From the NCBI RefSeq assembly GCF_900199455.1, contig NZ_FZQR01000005.1, forward strand, positions 186,001-250,000: 64,000 bases of DNA, written 5' to 3'. The DNA comes from Mesorhizobium carmichaelinearum (lineage in GTDB: Bacteria > Pseudomonadota > Alphaproteobacteria > Rhizobiales > Rhizobiaceae). Within the stretch, counting starts at the first letter, position 1, and every line of letters starts with the position of its first letter. A program made the position numbers and the translations under genes. Positions 20,352 to 29,715 of this stretch are shown here, piece after piece. The notes under the pieces were generated by a model. The model was not told where the DNA came from, made no database searches, and saw nothing but the letters and a program-made list of their open reading frames with translations.

Positions 20352-22436
20352 ATGATGCTTCATGGATTTTTGCGATTGATTTCGGGGGCGTGGCAACCTC
20401 TCGCCGGTCTCGCCATCCTGTTTGCGCTCGGCGCTCCCGCCATGGCCGCCGACAGCCGCCTGGATGATTGCGCCAACGACAAACTTGGTACCGCCAAGCG
20501 GATTGCCGCCTGCAAGAGCGTCATCGAGGACAAGGCGACGACTTCAAGCAATCGGGCGCTCGCCTTTTTCAACCGCGCCAACGCATTGGCGGATATGGGC
20601 GCGTATGATTTTGCCATTGCCGATTACGGCGAGGCGATCAGCCTTGATCCGAAAGACGCCGACGCCTTCAACAACCGTGGGCTGGCTTGGGGCCAGAAGA
20701 ATGACTACGACCGCGCCATCGCCGACTACAGCCAGGCCATCAGCCTCAATCCGCAACTTGCTGTCGCCTACGGCAACCGGGGCATGATCTGGAACGACAT
20801 CAAGCGCGACTACGTCAAGGCCATCGCGGATCTTGACAAGGCAATCAGCCTCGACCCGGCAAACAGCTCAGCCTACAACAACCGCGGCAATGCCTTTTTG
20901 CGCACCGGTGACTACGACCAAGCCATCACCAGTTACAGCCAGGCGATCTTTCTCGATCCGCAAGATCCCGATCAATATTTCAACCTTGGCCTTGCCTGGG
21001 CGTACAAGGGCAATGACGCGCGCGCCATCGACGACTTCGGCCAGGCGATCAGCCTCGACCCGAAGCATGTCAATGCCTGGCACCGGCGTGGCGATGCCTG
21101 GGCCAGGAAGGGTGACACCGATCGCGCCATATCGGACTACGACGAGGCCATCAGGATCGATCCCAGGGATGGCGAGACCTTTCGCAATCGCGGCGACGTC
21201 TGGCGCGGCAAGAAGGATTACGATCGTGCCATTGCCGACTACGGGCAAGCCATCGATGTCAATCCCCGAGACGCGGTGGCCTACAATAATCGTGGCTGGA
21301 CGTGGTCGCTGAAGGACGACGCCGACCGCGCCATGGCGGATTTCGACAAAGCGGTCGGCATCGATCCGAGCTACGCCAGGGCTTACAACAATCGCGGCCT
21401 GATCTGGGCTGACAAGGGTGACCTCGACCGGGCGATCGCGGATTACGATCAGGCAATCATCATCACGCCTGGAGATGCCTGGATCTATAACGACAGGGGC
21501 CGGGCCTGGGCATCCAAGGGCGAATACGTCCGCGCCATTTCAGACTACAACGTCGCCATCATGATAAAGCCTGATATGGCGAGCGCTTTCAGGAACCGGG
21601 GCTGGGTTTTCAGCCGCAAGGCTCAGTACGACAGCGCCATCGCCGACTACGATCAGGCGATCCGCCTCAACCCGCACTATGCCGCCGCCTACAGGAGCCG
21701 GGCCTGGGTGTTCGGCCGCAAAGGCCAGTGTGACCGCGCCATCGCCGATTACGATCAGGCGATCAGCCTCGAACCCAAATATGCCGATGCCTATAGCGGC
21801 CGCGGCCGCGTCTGGTTCTACAAGGCGGATTACGACCACGCCATCGCCGATTGCAATCAGGCCATCAGCCTCAGTCTGAAAAATGCCGACGGCTTTGAAT
21901 GCCGCGGCCTCGTGCGGCAGCACAAAGCCGACTACGACGGCGCGCGTGGCGACTATGACGAAGCCGTCCGCCTCGATCCGAAAAACCCCGATGTCTATGG
22001 CGACAGGGGCATGCTCGGCTTCTATTCCGGCTCGCCTGTCAAGGCGCAGGCCGACTTCGAGCAGGCGGCGGCGTTGAAGGCCGACAACGCCTATTATGCG
22101 ATATGGCTCGACCTCGCCCGCCGCCACAATGGCCTGCCGAGCATTCTGCGCGAGGCCAGGCTCGACATGACGAAATGGCCGGCGCCGCTGGTGCGCATGC
22201 TTTTGGGCGACCAGACGCCCGAAATGGCGCTGGCCAACGCCGATGACCCCGACAGCGCGACGAAGAACGAGCATGTCTGCGAGGCCAATGTCTTCATCGC
22301 GGAATTCCAGCGGCTGCAGCACCGCGATGACGAGGCCTTGCGGCTCTACCGGCTGGCCCTGAGCGGATGTCCCCGCGATTTCATGGAATTCACCGCGGCC
22401 ACCAACGCGCTGCGCGCCATGGGCAAGGCGCCGTGA
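20352..22436 (+). CDS. secreted TPR protein, 15 repeats (TPR cluster gene 1)
   Basis: The 694-residue product has a signal peptide (hydrophobic LAGLAILFALGAPAMA) and then a leader with two cysteines (DDCANDKLGTAKRIAACKSV). Fifteen consecutive 34-residue TPR units of the type NRGLAWxxKxDYDRAIADYDQAI follow, and about 120 C-terminal residues include LDMTKWPAPLVRMLLGDQTP and two cysteines. Location is probably periplasmic; partner and function are unknown. The start is ATG 20352, with a second ATG next to it. Its stop overlaps the next TPR gene (GTGA). The terminal modules recur in both neighbours. Confidence 0.87.
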   Translation: MMLHGFLRLISGAWQPLAGLAILFALGAPAMAADSRLDDCANDKLGTAKRIAACKSVIEDKATTSSNRALAFFNRANALADMGAYDFAIADYGEAISLDPKDADAFNNRGLAWGQKNDYDRAIADYSQAISLNPQLAVAYGNRGMIWNDIKRDYVKAIADLDKAISLDPANSSAYNNRGNAFLRTGDYDQAITSYSQAIFLDPQDPDQYFNLGLAWAYKGNDARAIDDFGQAISLDPKHVNAWHRRGDAWARKGDTDRAISDYDEAIRIDPRDGETFRNRGDVWRGKKDYDRAIADYGQAIDVNPRDAVAYNNRGWTWSLKDDADRAMADFDKAVGIDPSYARAYNNRGLIWADKGDLDRAIADYDQAIIITPGDAWIYNDRGRAWASKGEYVRAISDYNVAIMIKPDMASAFRNRGWVFSRKAQYDSAIADYDQAIRLNPHYAAAYRSRAWVFGRKGQCDRAIADYDQAISLEPKYADAYSGRGRVWFYKADYDHAIADCNQAISLSLKNADGFECRGLVRQHKADYDGARGDYDEAVRLDPKNPDVYGDRGMLGFYSGSPVKAQADFEQAAALKADNAYYAIWLDLARRHNGLPSILREARLDMTKWPAPLVRMLLGDQTPEMALANADDPDSATKNEHVCEANVFIAEFQRLQHRDDEALRLYRLALSGCPRDFMEFTAATNALRAMGKAP

Positions 22437-24088
22437 GGTTCCATTGGCGTTCCGGCCTGACTGCTGTGGCAGTGGTGTTCGCGCTCGGCACGGCGGCGAC
22501 GGCCGCCGGCAAGGACCATGCCGACTGTGTCAATGAAGGGGTGGAAGCCGCCCGCAAGATTGCCGCTTGCACGGCAATCATCGAAGACAAGACGGAGACT
22601 TCGGATAACCAAGCTGCGGCCTATTTCAATCGTGCCAGCGTTCTGGCCAGGAGAGGCGACAAGGACGATGCGTTCGCCGATTTCGACAAGGCGATCGGCA
22701 TCAATCCGGGGCTGTCGGCCGCCTACTACAACAACGGCATCATCCTGGTGCTCAAGGGCGACTATGATCGCGCCATAACGTACCTGGACCAGGCAATCTT
22801 CCTCGATCCGGATAGCGCCGAATTCTATTACAACAGAGGCGTTGCCTGGTCTTACAAGAGCAATGACGAGCGCGCGATCGCCGACTACGATGCCGCGATC
22901 AAGCTCAATCCCGGAGATGCCAGAGCCTATCACAACCGGGGCCTGAGCTGGGCACGGAAGGGTGATAACGAGCGCGCCATAGCCGATTACGGCCAGGCCA
23001 TCTCGCTCGATCCGAAAAACGCCAGCTCGTACAACAACCGGGGCGACGCCTGGGACAGCAAGGGCGACGATGATCGCGCGATGGCCGACTACAACCAGGT
23101 GATCGACCTCGATCCGAAAAACGTCCATGCCTACTATCGCCGTGGCCTGATCTGGTGGCGCAAGGGCGACGATGGGAGGGCCATCGCGGACTACAGCCAG
23201 GTCATCAGCCTCGATCCGACAGACCCCAGCATCCGCTACAACAGAGGTCTGGCGTGGGCGCGCAAGGGCGATGGCGATCGTGCGATCGCCGATTTCGACC
23301 AGGCGATCAGCCTCGATCCCAAAATGGCGGCGGCCTATTACGACAGGGGCACCGAATGGCTTAAAAAGGGCGACAGGAACCGCGCCATCACCGATTACAG
23401 CGAGGTCATCACGCTCGAACCGACAAACGCCATGGCGTTGAACGATCGGGGTTTCGTCCTGAACGAGTTGGGCGACTATGAGCGTGCGTTTGCCGACCTG
23501 GACCGCGCGATCGGTCTCGATCCGAAACAGGCAAAGATTTACAGCAACCGGGCGATTGCCTGGACGGCAAAAGACGATTTTGCTCGCGCTGTGACCGATT
23601 ACAATCAGGCGATCGCTCTCGATCCGAACTTTCCCAACGCTTATGCGGGCCGGGGTTTCGTGAATTTCTATTCCGGCATGCTGGCCAAGGCAGAGCCCGA
23701 TTTTGCCAAGGCGGCCGCGCTCGCGCCCGACAATGCCTATTTGGCGATCTGGCTCGACATTATCGACCGGCGCAGTGGCGGCACCAGTCATTTGCGGGAA
23801 GCAATTGCCAAGCTCGACATGTCGAAATGGCCAGCGCCGGTGGTCAAGATGCTGCTGGGGCAAAAGACATCCGCCGAGGCCCTTGCCGATGCCGCCACCG
23901 GAGACCCCGCGCAAACAAGCGGGCAAGTGTGTGAGGCTAACTTCTACACCGCCGAACTCGACCGGTTGCAGGCCCGCAGCGAAGAGGCAGTGCGGCTTTA
24001 CCGTGTCGCCGCCAGGACCTGCCCCAAGGGTTACATCGAATATCGTGGCGCCGTTGCCGGCCTGCGCTCGCTGGGCATGCTGCCGTGA
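22433..24088 (+). CDS. secreted TPR protein, 11 repeats (TPR cluster gene 2)
   Basis: A 551-residue paralogue of the preceding gene, it has the same order: signal peptide (GLTAVAVVFALGTAATAA), the Cys-containing leader (ADCVNEGVEAARKIAACTAI), eleven 34-residue TPR units, and a C-terminal module with LDMSKWPAPVVKMLLGQKTS, then VCEANF and CPKGYIEY. The GTG start at 22433 is chosen because it gives a clean signal peptide and forms a GTGA overlap with gene 1, so the two are translationally coupled. The function is unknown; it presumably scaffolds proteins in the periplasm. Confidence 0.87.
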   Translation: MRFHWRSGLTAVAVVFALGTAATAAGKDHADCVNEGVEAARKIAACTAIIEDKTETSDNQAAAYFNRASVLARRGDKDDAFADFDKAIGINPGLSAAYYNNGIILVLKGDYDRAITYLDQAIFLDPDSAEFYYNRGVAWSYKSNDERAIADYDAAIKLNPGDARAYHNRGLSWARKGDNERAIADYGQAISLDPKNASSYNNRGDAWDSKGDDDRAMADYNQVIDLDPKNVHAYYRRGLIWWRKGDDGRAIADYSQVISLDPTDPSIRYNRGLAWARKGDGDRAIADFDQAISLDPKMAAAYYDRGTEWLKKGDRNRAITDYSEVITLEPTNAMALNDRGFVLNELGDYERAFADLDRAIGLDPKQAKIYSNRAIAWTAKDDFARAVTDYNQAIALDPNFPNAYAGRGFVNFYSGMLAKAEPDFAKAAALAPDNAYLAIWLDIIDRRSGGTSHLREAIAKLDMSKWPAPVVKMLLGQKTSAEALADAATGDPAQTSGQVCEANFYTAELDRLQARSEEAVRLYRVAARTCPKGYIEYRGAVAGLRSLGMLP

Positions 24089-24152
24089 TGCCTAGACTAA
24101 GTGTGTTGGTTGCGCTTCCTGCGCCCGCCGAGGACAGCGAAGATTGAAGCCA

Positions 24153-24542
24153 ATGGCAGACAGCCTTGTCGGCGGCTGGAAAGTCCGCCGCACCATGATC
24201 GATTTCCTGACAGGCGCGACCTACCGCTTCGCCGGCGACGCCGTGGTCACGGCTGATGCCTTCACCGAGCATGGGATCATGCGGATCGGCTCCCGCGAAG
24301 TGCCGGCAAGCAGGCGCTACCGGCTCGAGCCGGGCGAGCGTTCGACGCGCATTCTGCATGCCGACGGCCGCGACTTCGTCGAGCTGGAGCCGGAGGCGGC
24401 GCAGGCCGTGCGCCATCTCTGCGGCGCCGATCTCTATGTCGGGCGTTTCTTCTTTCGCGGGCCGGACGAATGGGCCGAGGCGTGGCGGGTCAAGGGCCCG
24501 CGCAAGAATTATGCGAGCCTTGGCCGGTTTTGCCGCCAGTAA
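24153..24542 (+). CDS. DUF6314 family protein
   Basis: The 129-residue cytoplasmic protein has a small beta-barrel-type sequence, DSLVGGWKVRRTMIDFLTG at the N-terminus and YVGRFFFRGPDEWAEAWRVK near the C-terminus. I read it as the DUF6314 type, whose members show GxW, DGRxFxEL and a terminal aromatic-Lys pattern. Function is unknown. The start is ATG 24153, although an in-frame TTG three codons earlier is possible. It interrupts the TPR cluster but shares no sequence with it. Confidence 0.68.
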   Translation: MADSLVGGWKVRRTMIDFLTGATYRFAGDAVVTADAFTEHGIMRIGSREVPASRRYRLEPGERSTRILHADGRDFVELEPEAAQAVRHLCGADLYVGRFFFRGPDEWAEAWRVKGPRKNYASLGRFCRQ

Positions 24543-24670
24543 GAGCCGCGGATCGCGAAAATCCTGAGATCACCTGGAAGTGGTTGGAAGCAATGCTCGA
24601 CCTTGGCTAATAAGCTCAAGGCGGCAGCGACAGGTCGAAGCACTTGGCCGAAAATCGAATTGAGGTCTCG

Positions 24671-27061
24671 ATGAGCAAGGGCGAGTTGATCGCGTGGGCC
24701 CGCAAATGGAGCTGGCTTACCACACTGGTGATCTTTGTTGTCGGGGTGGTATTCGCGCGGTTTTTGCAGACTGACCCGAACTATACCGATTGCATCGGCC
24801 AAAAGGTCGACACAGCCCGGCAAATCGCGGCCTGTACGCAAGTCATCGAACACGGCGCCGTCGGCAGGCGCAGCGTCGCTTACGTCATGCGCGGCAATGG
24901 CTGGGTGTCAAAGGGAGACTACGGCCATGCCATTGCCGACTATGACCAGGCGATTGGGCTCGATCCAAAAAACGGCAAGGCGTTCTACAACCGAGGCATG
25001 GCATGGCAGCACAAGGGCGACAATGATCGCGCGATGGTCGACTACGACCAGGCGGTCAGCCTCGATCCCAAAATTGTCGATGCCTACAACAATCGGGGCC
25101 TGGTGTGGGTTGCCAGGGGTGACAATGATCGTGCCATCGCCGAGTATGACCAGGCGCTCGGCCTCGACCCGAAGCATGCGATTTCCTATTACAACCGGGG
25201 TATCGCATGGGCGAACAAGAACGACTATGACCATGCCATTGCCGACTATGGTCAGGCGATCAGTCTCGACCCGAAATTCGCCGCTGTGTACTACAACCGA
25301 GGTGTGATCCGGGCTGCCAAGGGCGACAACGATGGCGCCATGGCCGATTACGACCAGGCAATTAGCCTCGATCCGAAAGCGGCCGCCGCCTATAACAATC
25401 GAGGTCTGATCTGGGCCACCAGGGGCAACGACGATCGCGCCATCGGCGACTATACCCAGGCGATCAGCCTCGATCCCAAGCATACCGCCTTTTATGCCAA
25501 CCGAGGCATGGCATGGGCCCGCAAGGGCGACGATGACGCCGCCATTACCGACTACGACAAGGCGGTGGGTGTCGATCCGAAATCTTCATTCTCTTATTTC
25601 AACCGAGGCTTGGCGTGGGCCCGCAAGGGCGACAATGACCGCGCGATGACCGACTACGACCAGGCGATCAACCTCGATCCCAAGATCATCAATGCCTATA
25701 ACAATCGAGGTCTGCTGTGGGCTGCCAAGGGCGATTACGACCGCGCCATTGCCGACTATGATCAAGCCATCGGCCTTGATCCCAAACATGCCGTCCCTTA
25801 TTCCAATCGAGGCATCGCATGGGTGAGGAAGGGCGACAATGACCGTGCCATTGCCGACTTCGACAAGGCGATCAGCCTCGATCCGAAAAATACGCTCTCT
25901 TATTTCAACCGAGGCATGGCATGGGCCCACAAGGGCGACAATGACCGCGCGATCGCGGACTACAGCCAGGTAATCAGCCTCGATCCGAAAAGCGCCGATG
26001 CCAACAACAATCGAGGCCTGCTGTGGGTTGCCAAAGGTGACAACGACCGCGCCATATCAGACTACGATCGGGCGATCGACCTCAATCCGAAACGCGCCGT
26101 GTTTTATTCCAACCGCGGCGCCGCATGGGCGAACAAAGGCAATAATAACCGTGCCATCGCCGACTACAACGAAGCAATCAGCCTCGATCCAAAGAATGCC
26201 ATGGCGTTCTACAACAGAGGCAGGACCAGGTCGTTTCAGGGCGACAATGACAACGCGATGGCGGATTACGATCAGGCGATCAGCCTCGATCCCAAGATGG
26301 TCGATGGCTACAACAACAGAGGCAAGACGTGGGTTGCCAAGGGGGACAATGACCGCGCCATATCCGACTATGATCAGGCGCTTAGGCTCGATCCGAAACA
26401 TGTCATCTCTTATTTCAACCGAGGCATCGCATGGGCAAACAAGGGCAATGACGATCAAGCCATTGCCGATGAAAACCAGGCCATAAGTATCGATCCAAAA
26501 TTTGCCGAAGCATACGGCGGTCGAGGGATGGCATGGGCTGACAAGGGCGACAATGCGCGAGCCTTGGCCGATCTCGACAAAGGGATTTCCCTCAATCCAA
26601 AAGATGCCGCCATCTATTATAGCCGGGGGATCGTCTCCTTCTATTCCTGCGCGCTGGCCAAGGCGAGGGCCGATTTCGAACAGGTGGCCACGCTCAAGCC
26701 CGACTTTGCCTATTCCGCGATATGGCTGGATTTGGCCAATCGGCGCGCTGGCCTGGGCAGTCATTTGCCGGGCTGGATCGGCAAGGTCGACATGACCAAA
26801 TGGCCGGCACCTGTGGTTCGGATGTTGCTTGGCGAACAGACACCAGCCGATGCACTCAAGGCCGCCGACGATCCGGATGCGACCACGAAAACCGGGCAGG
26901 TCTGCGAGGCCAATTTCTATACGGCCGAACTCAGCCGGTTACAGGGCCAAAACGATGAAGCGCTGCAGCTTTACCGGGCCGCCATCAGCGGCTGCCCCAA
27001 AGGCTTCTACGAATATCAAGCGGCCAAGGCCGCGCTGCGCGAGCTGGGCGTGTCGCTGTAA
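24671..27061 (+). CDS. membrane-anchored TPR protein, 18 repeats (TPR cluster gene 3)
   Basis: The 796-residue product has one N-terminal membrane helix (residues about 15-33) instead of a cleavable signal, a Cys-containing leader (CIGQKVDTARQIAACTQV), and eighteen 34-residue TPR units. The usual C-terminal module follows with VDMTKWPAPVVRMLLGEQTP, VCEANFYTAELSRLQG and CPKGFYEY. The TPR array should face the periplasm. Units fall into groups of three (306 bases) repeated five times, which marks recent tandem expansion. The start is ATG 24671 after GAGGTCTCG. Confidence 0.87.
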   Translation: MSKGELIAWARKWSWLTTLVIFVVGVVFARFLQTDPNYTDCIGQKVDTARQIAACTQVIEHGAVGRRSVAYVMRGNGWVSKGDYGHAIADYDQAIGLDPKNGKAFYNRGMAWQHKGDNDRAMVDYDQAVSLDPKIVDAYNNRGLVWVARGDNDRAIAEYDQALGLDPKHAISYYNRGIAWANKNDYDHAIADYGQAISLDPKFAAVYYNRGVIRAAKGDNDGAMADYDQAISLDPKAAAAYNNRGLIWATRGNDDRAIGDYTQAISLDPKHTAFYANRGMAWARKGDDDAAITDYDKAVGVDPKSSFSYFNRGLAWARKGDNDRAMTDYDQAINLDPKIINAYNNRGLLWAAKGDYDRAIADYDQAIGLDPKHAVPYSNRGIAWVRKGDNDRAIADFDKAISLDPKNTLSYFNRGMAWAHKGDNDRAIADYSQVISLDPKSADANNNRGLLWVAKGDNDRAISDYDRAIDLNPKRAVFYSNRGAAWANKGNNNRAIADYNEAISLDPKNAMAFYNRGRTRSFQGDNDNAMADYDQAISLDPKMVDGYNNRGKTWVAKGDNDRAISDYDQALRLDPKHVISYFNRGIAWANKGNDDQAIADENQAISIDPKFAEAYGGRGMAWADKGDNARALADLDKGISLNPKDAAIYYSRGIVSFYSCALAKARADFEQVATLKPDFAYSAIWLDLANRRAGLGSHLPGWIGKVDMTKWPAPVVRMLLGEQTPADALKAADDPDATTKTGQVCEANFYTAELSRLQGQNDEALQLYRAAISGCPKGFYEYQAAKAALRELGVSL
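24979..26508 (+). repeat. 306-base (three-TPR) tandem super-repeat inside TPR gene 3
   Basis: Every third TPR unit is most alike. The AYNNRGLxW type is units 3, 6, 9, 12 and 15; the following units (4, 7, 10, 13, 16) share a DPKHxxxY.NRGxAW entry; units 2, 5, 8, 11 and 14 share GDNDxAM. Block starts lie near 24979, 25285, 25591, 25897 and 26203, each 306 bases apart. Confidence 0.75.
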
Positions 27062-27081
27062 TCAAGGCATTGGAGATGGCG

Positions 27082-27100
27082 TATACCAATTTTTGGTATA
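27082..27100. promoter_or_regulatory. palindromic operator upstream of parD
   Basis: TATACCAA and TTGGTATA are perfect inverted arms separated by TTT, 31 bases before the parD start. This is a typical site for ribbon-helix-helix autorepression. Confidence 0.65.
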
Positions 27101-27130
27101 TGCTGGCATCATTGATCAAAGGATGATCCC

Positions 27131-27376
27131 GTGCCCCGAAATACCTCTGTCTCCCTTGGCGATCATTTCGCTGATTTCATCGACACGCAGGTTGAGACCG
27201 GCCGTTATGGTTCGGCAAGTGATGTCGTGCGTGCCGGTCTGCGGTTGCTTGAAGAGCATGAGGCCAAGGTCCGTGCGTTGCAGAACGCCCTCATCGCCGG
27301 CGAAGAATCTGGTGCGCCCATTGCCTTCGACAGCGCTTCGTTCCTGAGCAAGGCGCGGGCCAAACATGCCAGGTGA
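27131..27376 (+). CDS. parD: ParD-type ribbon-helix-helix antitoxin, orphan
   Basis: The 81-residue product matches the ParD antitoxin family: an N-terminal RHH (TSVSLGDHFADFIDTQVETGRYGSASDVVRAGLRLLEE, read as consecutive parts) and a C-terminal toxin-binding helix with ALIAGEESGAP and FLSKARAKHA. The start is GTG 27131. A ParE toxin would normally begin overlapping the stop; the in-frame GTG there closes after 15 codons, so no toxin is encoded. Autoregulation is suggested by the palindrome at 27082. Confidence 0.88.
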   Translation: MPRNTSVSLGDHFADFIDTQVETGRYGSASDVVRAGLRLLEEHEAKVRALQNALIAGEESGAPIAFDSASFLSKARAKHAR

Positions 27377-27430
27377 GCGCCGCTAATATCGATCCGATGG
27401 CGCCGGAGGGAAACCCCTAAGTCGCTGGCT

Positions 27431-28204
27431 TCAATGCCTGAGGATCTTGCTCAGAAAAGCGCGGCTGCGATCTGTCTTGGGGTGTGAGAAGAACTCGTCG
27501 GGCGTACCGCTTTCGACGATGGCGCCGGCGTCCATAAACACGACACGCTGGGCGACCTTGCGGGCAAAGCCCATTTCGTGTGTCACCACCATCATGGTCA
27601 TGCCTTCCTCGGCGACCGCCACCATGACGTCGAGCACTTCCGAAATCATCTCGGGGTCGAGCGCGGAGGTCGGTTCGTCGAACAGCATGATTTTCGGCCT
27701 CATGCCGAGGCAGCGGGCGATCGCCACGCGCTGCTGCTGGCCGCCGGAGAGCTGTGCGGGGTAAGCATTGACCTTGTCGGCCAGGCCGACCTTGGCCAGC
27801 AGTTCGCGGCCGGCCTTTTCGGCCTCTGCGCGTGGGATCTTGCGGACATGGACGGGGGCCAGCGTGACGTTTTCGAGCGCGGTCTTGTGCGGGTAGAGGT
27901 TGAAGGACTGGAAGACGAAGCCGATCTCGGTGCGCAGCTGCGTCATGTTGGTGGCGGGGTCGCCGACACGCTGGCCGTCAACGACGAGATCGCCGTCCTT
28001 GATCGTCTCCAGGCCGTTGATGCAGCGGATCAGCGTGCTCTTGCCGGAGCCGCTCGGGCCGCAGACGACGACCACTTCGCGCGGCTCGACGCTGAGCGTG
28101 ATGTCCTTCAACACGTTGAGCGCGCCGAACCATTTGTTGACGCCGCGAAAGTCGATCATCCCGGTTTTGGCTGGGCCGGTTTTGGTTTGGGTTGGCTTGG
28201 TCAT
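27431..28204 (-). CDS. polar amino acid ABC transporter, ATP-binding protein
   Basis: This cytoplasmic ATPase powers amino acid import. The 257-residue product carries Walker [10 protein letters not shown] near residue 49, the Q-loop [13 protein letters not shown], the signature [15 protein letters not shown] near residue 150, Walker B IMLFDEP, and the switch His in VVTHEMGFA. The start is ATG 28204. It is the last gene of a minus-strand operon, 26 bases after the second permease gene. The amino acid class (Glu/Asp/polar) is inferred from the subfamily. Confidence 0.95.
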   Translation of the reverse strand: MTKPTQTKTGPAKTGMIDFRGVNKWFGALNVLKDITLSVEPREVVVVCGPSGSGKSTLIRCINGLETIKDGDLVVDGQRVGDPATNMTQLRTEIGFVFQSFNLYPHKTALENVTLAPVHVRKIPRAEAEKAGRELLAKVGLADKVNAYPAQLSGGQQQRVAIARCLGMRPKIMLFDEPTSALDPEMISEVLDVMVAVAEEGMTMMVVTHEMGFARKVAQRVVFMDAGAIVESGTPDEFFSHPKTDRSRAFLSKILRH

Positions 28205-28230
28205 GTTGGCCGCACCTCTAGGGTTCGATG

Positions 28231-28905
28231 TCACAGCTGCACCTCGCCATGGGCCGCGCCCATGCGGCGCTCGAGCCGACGGGCCAGCATGATCAGGGGA
28301 TAGCAGACGATGAAATAGCCGACGCCGACCAGGAAGAAGACCAGCAGCCCGTTGGGTACGCGCTGCACCACCAGCCAGCCGACGCGGGTGAGGTCGGTCA
28401 GGCCGATGGCCGAGACGACGGAAGAATCCTTGATCAGCAGCACATATTGCCCGACCAGCGGCGGCAGCACGATGCGCATGGCCTGCGGCAGCACGACCTG
28501 GCGCATGCGCTGCCAGCGCGACAGGCCGGACGCCAGTGCTGCCTCGACCTGGCCAGTCGGCACCGAACGGATGCCGGCGGCGACGATCTCGCAGATGAAG
28601 CAGGCGGCGAGATTGGTCAGCGCGATGATGCCGGCGGTGAAGGCGTCGAGCTCGATGCCGAATTCCGGCAGGATGAAGAAGATCAGGAAAATCTGCACCA
28701 GGAACGGCGTGCCGCGGATGAGATCGACCCAGGCGCCGATGACGCTCGAGATCAGCCGGTTGCCGCCGGTGCGCAAGATGCCGAGGCCAAAGCCGAGCAA
28801 GGTGCCCAGCACCAGGCTGATCAGCGACAGCACCACGGTCATGCCGAGGCCGCGCAGTGCGAGGGGATAGGAGCCGGCGAGGCTGAGGAATTGTTGCCAG
28901 ATCAT
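28231..28905 (-). CDS. amino acid ABC transporter permease (His/Glu/Gln/Arg family), second copy
   Basis: This inner-membrane permease of 224 residues has about five helices. The family EAA loop reads [22 protein letters not shown] near residue 135 and contacts the ATPase. The N-terminus [20 protein letters not shown] matches the HEQRo permease family. The start ATG 28905 overlaps the preceding gene stop by 4 bases (ATGA), so the two permeases are translationally coupled and probably form a heterodimer. Confidence 0.93.
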   Translation of the reverse strand: MIWQQFLSLAGSYPLALRGLGMTVVLSLISLVLGTLLGFGLGILRTGGNRLISSVIGAWVDLIRGTPFLVQIFLIFFILPEFGIELDAFTAGIIALTNLAACFICEIVAAGIRSVPTGQVEAALASGLSRWQRMRQVVLPQAMRIVLPPLVGQYVLLIKDSSVVSAIGLTDLTRVGWLVVQRVPNGLLVFFLVGVGYFIVCYPLIMLARRLERRMGAAHGEVQL

Positions 28906-29573
28906 GCGCGTGCCCCCGCCGAGCCGAGCCAGCGGCTGGAGACAACGGCCAGTCCCTTCAGGCAATAGTAGAGCAGCAAATAGAAGGCGGCGATGGTGAC
29001 AAAACCTTCCGCCGGCATGAAGCGGTCGGACGCCAGCAGTTGCCCGGCGCGCGTCAGCTCGGCGACCGAGATCAGCGACAGCAGCGCGGAATCCTTGACC
29101 AGCACGATCGCCTGGCCGAGCAGCGGCGGGATCGTCACCTTGAAGGCTTGCGGCAGCACGACCAGGCGCATGCGCTGGACATAGGTCATGCCGGAAGCGA
29201 CGCTCGCCTCGACCTGGCCGCGCGGGATCGACAGAATGCCGGCGCGAATGATTTCAGCGATATAGGCGCCGCTGTTCAATGACAAAGCGAGGATGCCGAC
29301 GACCAGTTCCGGCAGGACGAAGCCGAGCCGGGGCAAGCCGAAATAGAGGAAATAGAGCTGCGCCAGCAGGGGCGTGGCGCGCACGGCGTCGATATAGGCC
29401 TTGGCTGGCGCGCGAAACAGCCAGCCACGCTGCAAATTCATGGCGCACAGCACGATGCCGACGACGAGCGCGCCGACAAAGGAGAGCGCAGACAGCCAGA
29501 CGGTCGTGACCAGGCCCTGCCCGAACAGCGGCAGATATTCGACGATGGTGCGGAAACTGAAATTTTCGAGCAT
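28902..29573 (-). CDS. amino acid ABC transporter permease (His/Glu/Gln/Arg family), first copy
   Basis: This is the 223-residue partner permease. It has the same fold, with [20 protein letters not shown] as the EAA loop and [20 protein letters not shown] as the first helix. The start is ATG 29573. It lies 142 bases downstream of the binding-protein gene; the gap contains 7-base tandem repeats and a hairpin potential (29592-29705) that may uncouple expression of the binding protein from the permeases. Confidence 0.93.
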   Translation of the reverse strand: MLENFSFRTIVEYLPLFGQGLVTTVWLSALSFVGALVVGIVLCAMNLQRGWLFRAPAKAYIDAVRATPLLAQLYFLYFGLPRLGFVLPELVVGILALSLNSGAYIAEIIRAGILSIPRGQVEASVASGMTYVQRMRLVVLPQAFKVTIPPLLGQAIVLVKDSALLSLISVAELTRAGQLLASDRFMPAEGFVTIAAFYLLLYYCLKGLAVVSSRWLGSAGARA

Positions 29574-29591
29574 GGGTGCGCGGCGGTGGGA

Positions 29592-29705
29592 GGGAAGAGG
29601 GAAGAGGGAAGAGGCAGTAGGGAGTAGTGAGTAGCGAGTAGCGAGTAGTGAGTAGCGTCAGGAATGGCCATTCACTATTCACTAATTCCTACTCACTACT
29701 CACTA
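29592..29705. repeat. 7-base tandem repeats with inverted counterpart between binding-protein and permease genes
   Basis: GGGAAGA occurs three times (29592 onward), then five GAGTAGT/C units (29622-29656), then after a spacer the complementary CTACTCACTACTCACTA (29689-29705). On the minus strand this lies between the stop of the binding protein and the first permease start and could form an RNA hairpin. Confidence 0.8.
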
Positions 29706-29715
29706 ACCCTATTCC

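Noticed and set aside
24671..27061. Regularly spaced repeats that could suggest a CRISPR array
   Set aside because: The units are 102 bases with coding-phase variation, translate to TPR motifs, and lack spacers; it is a protein repeat.
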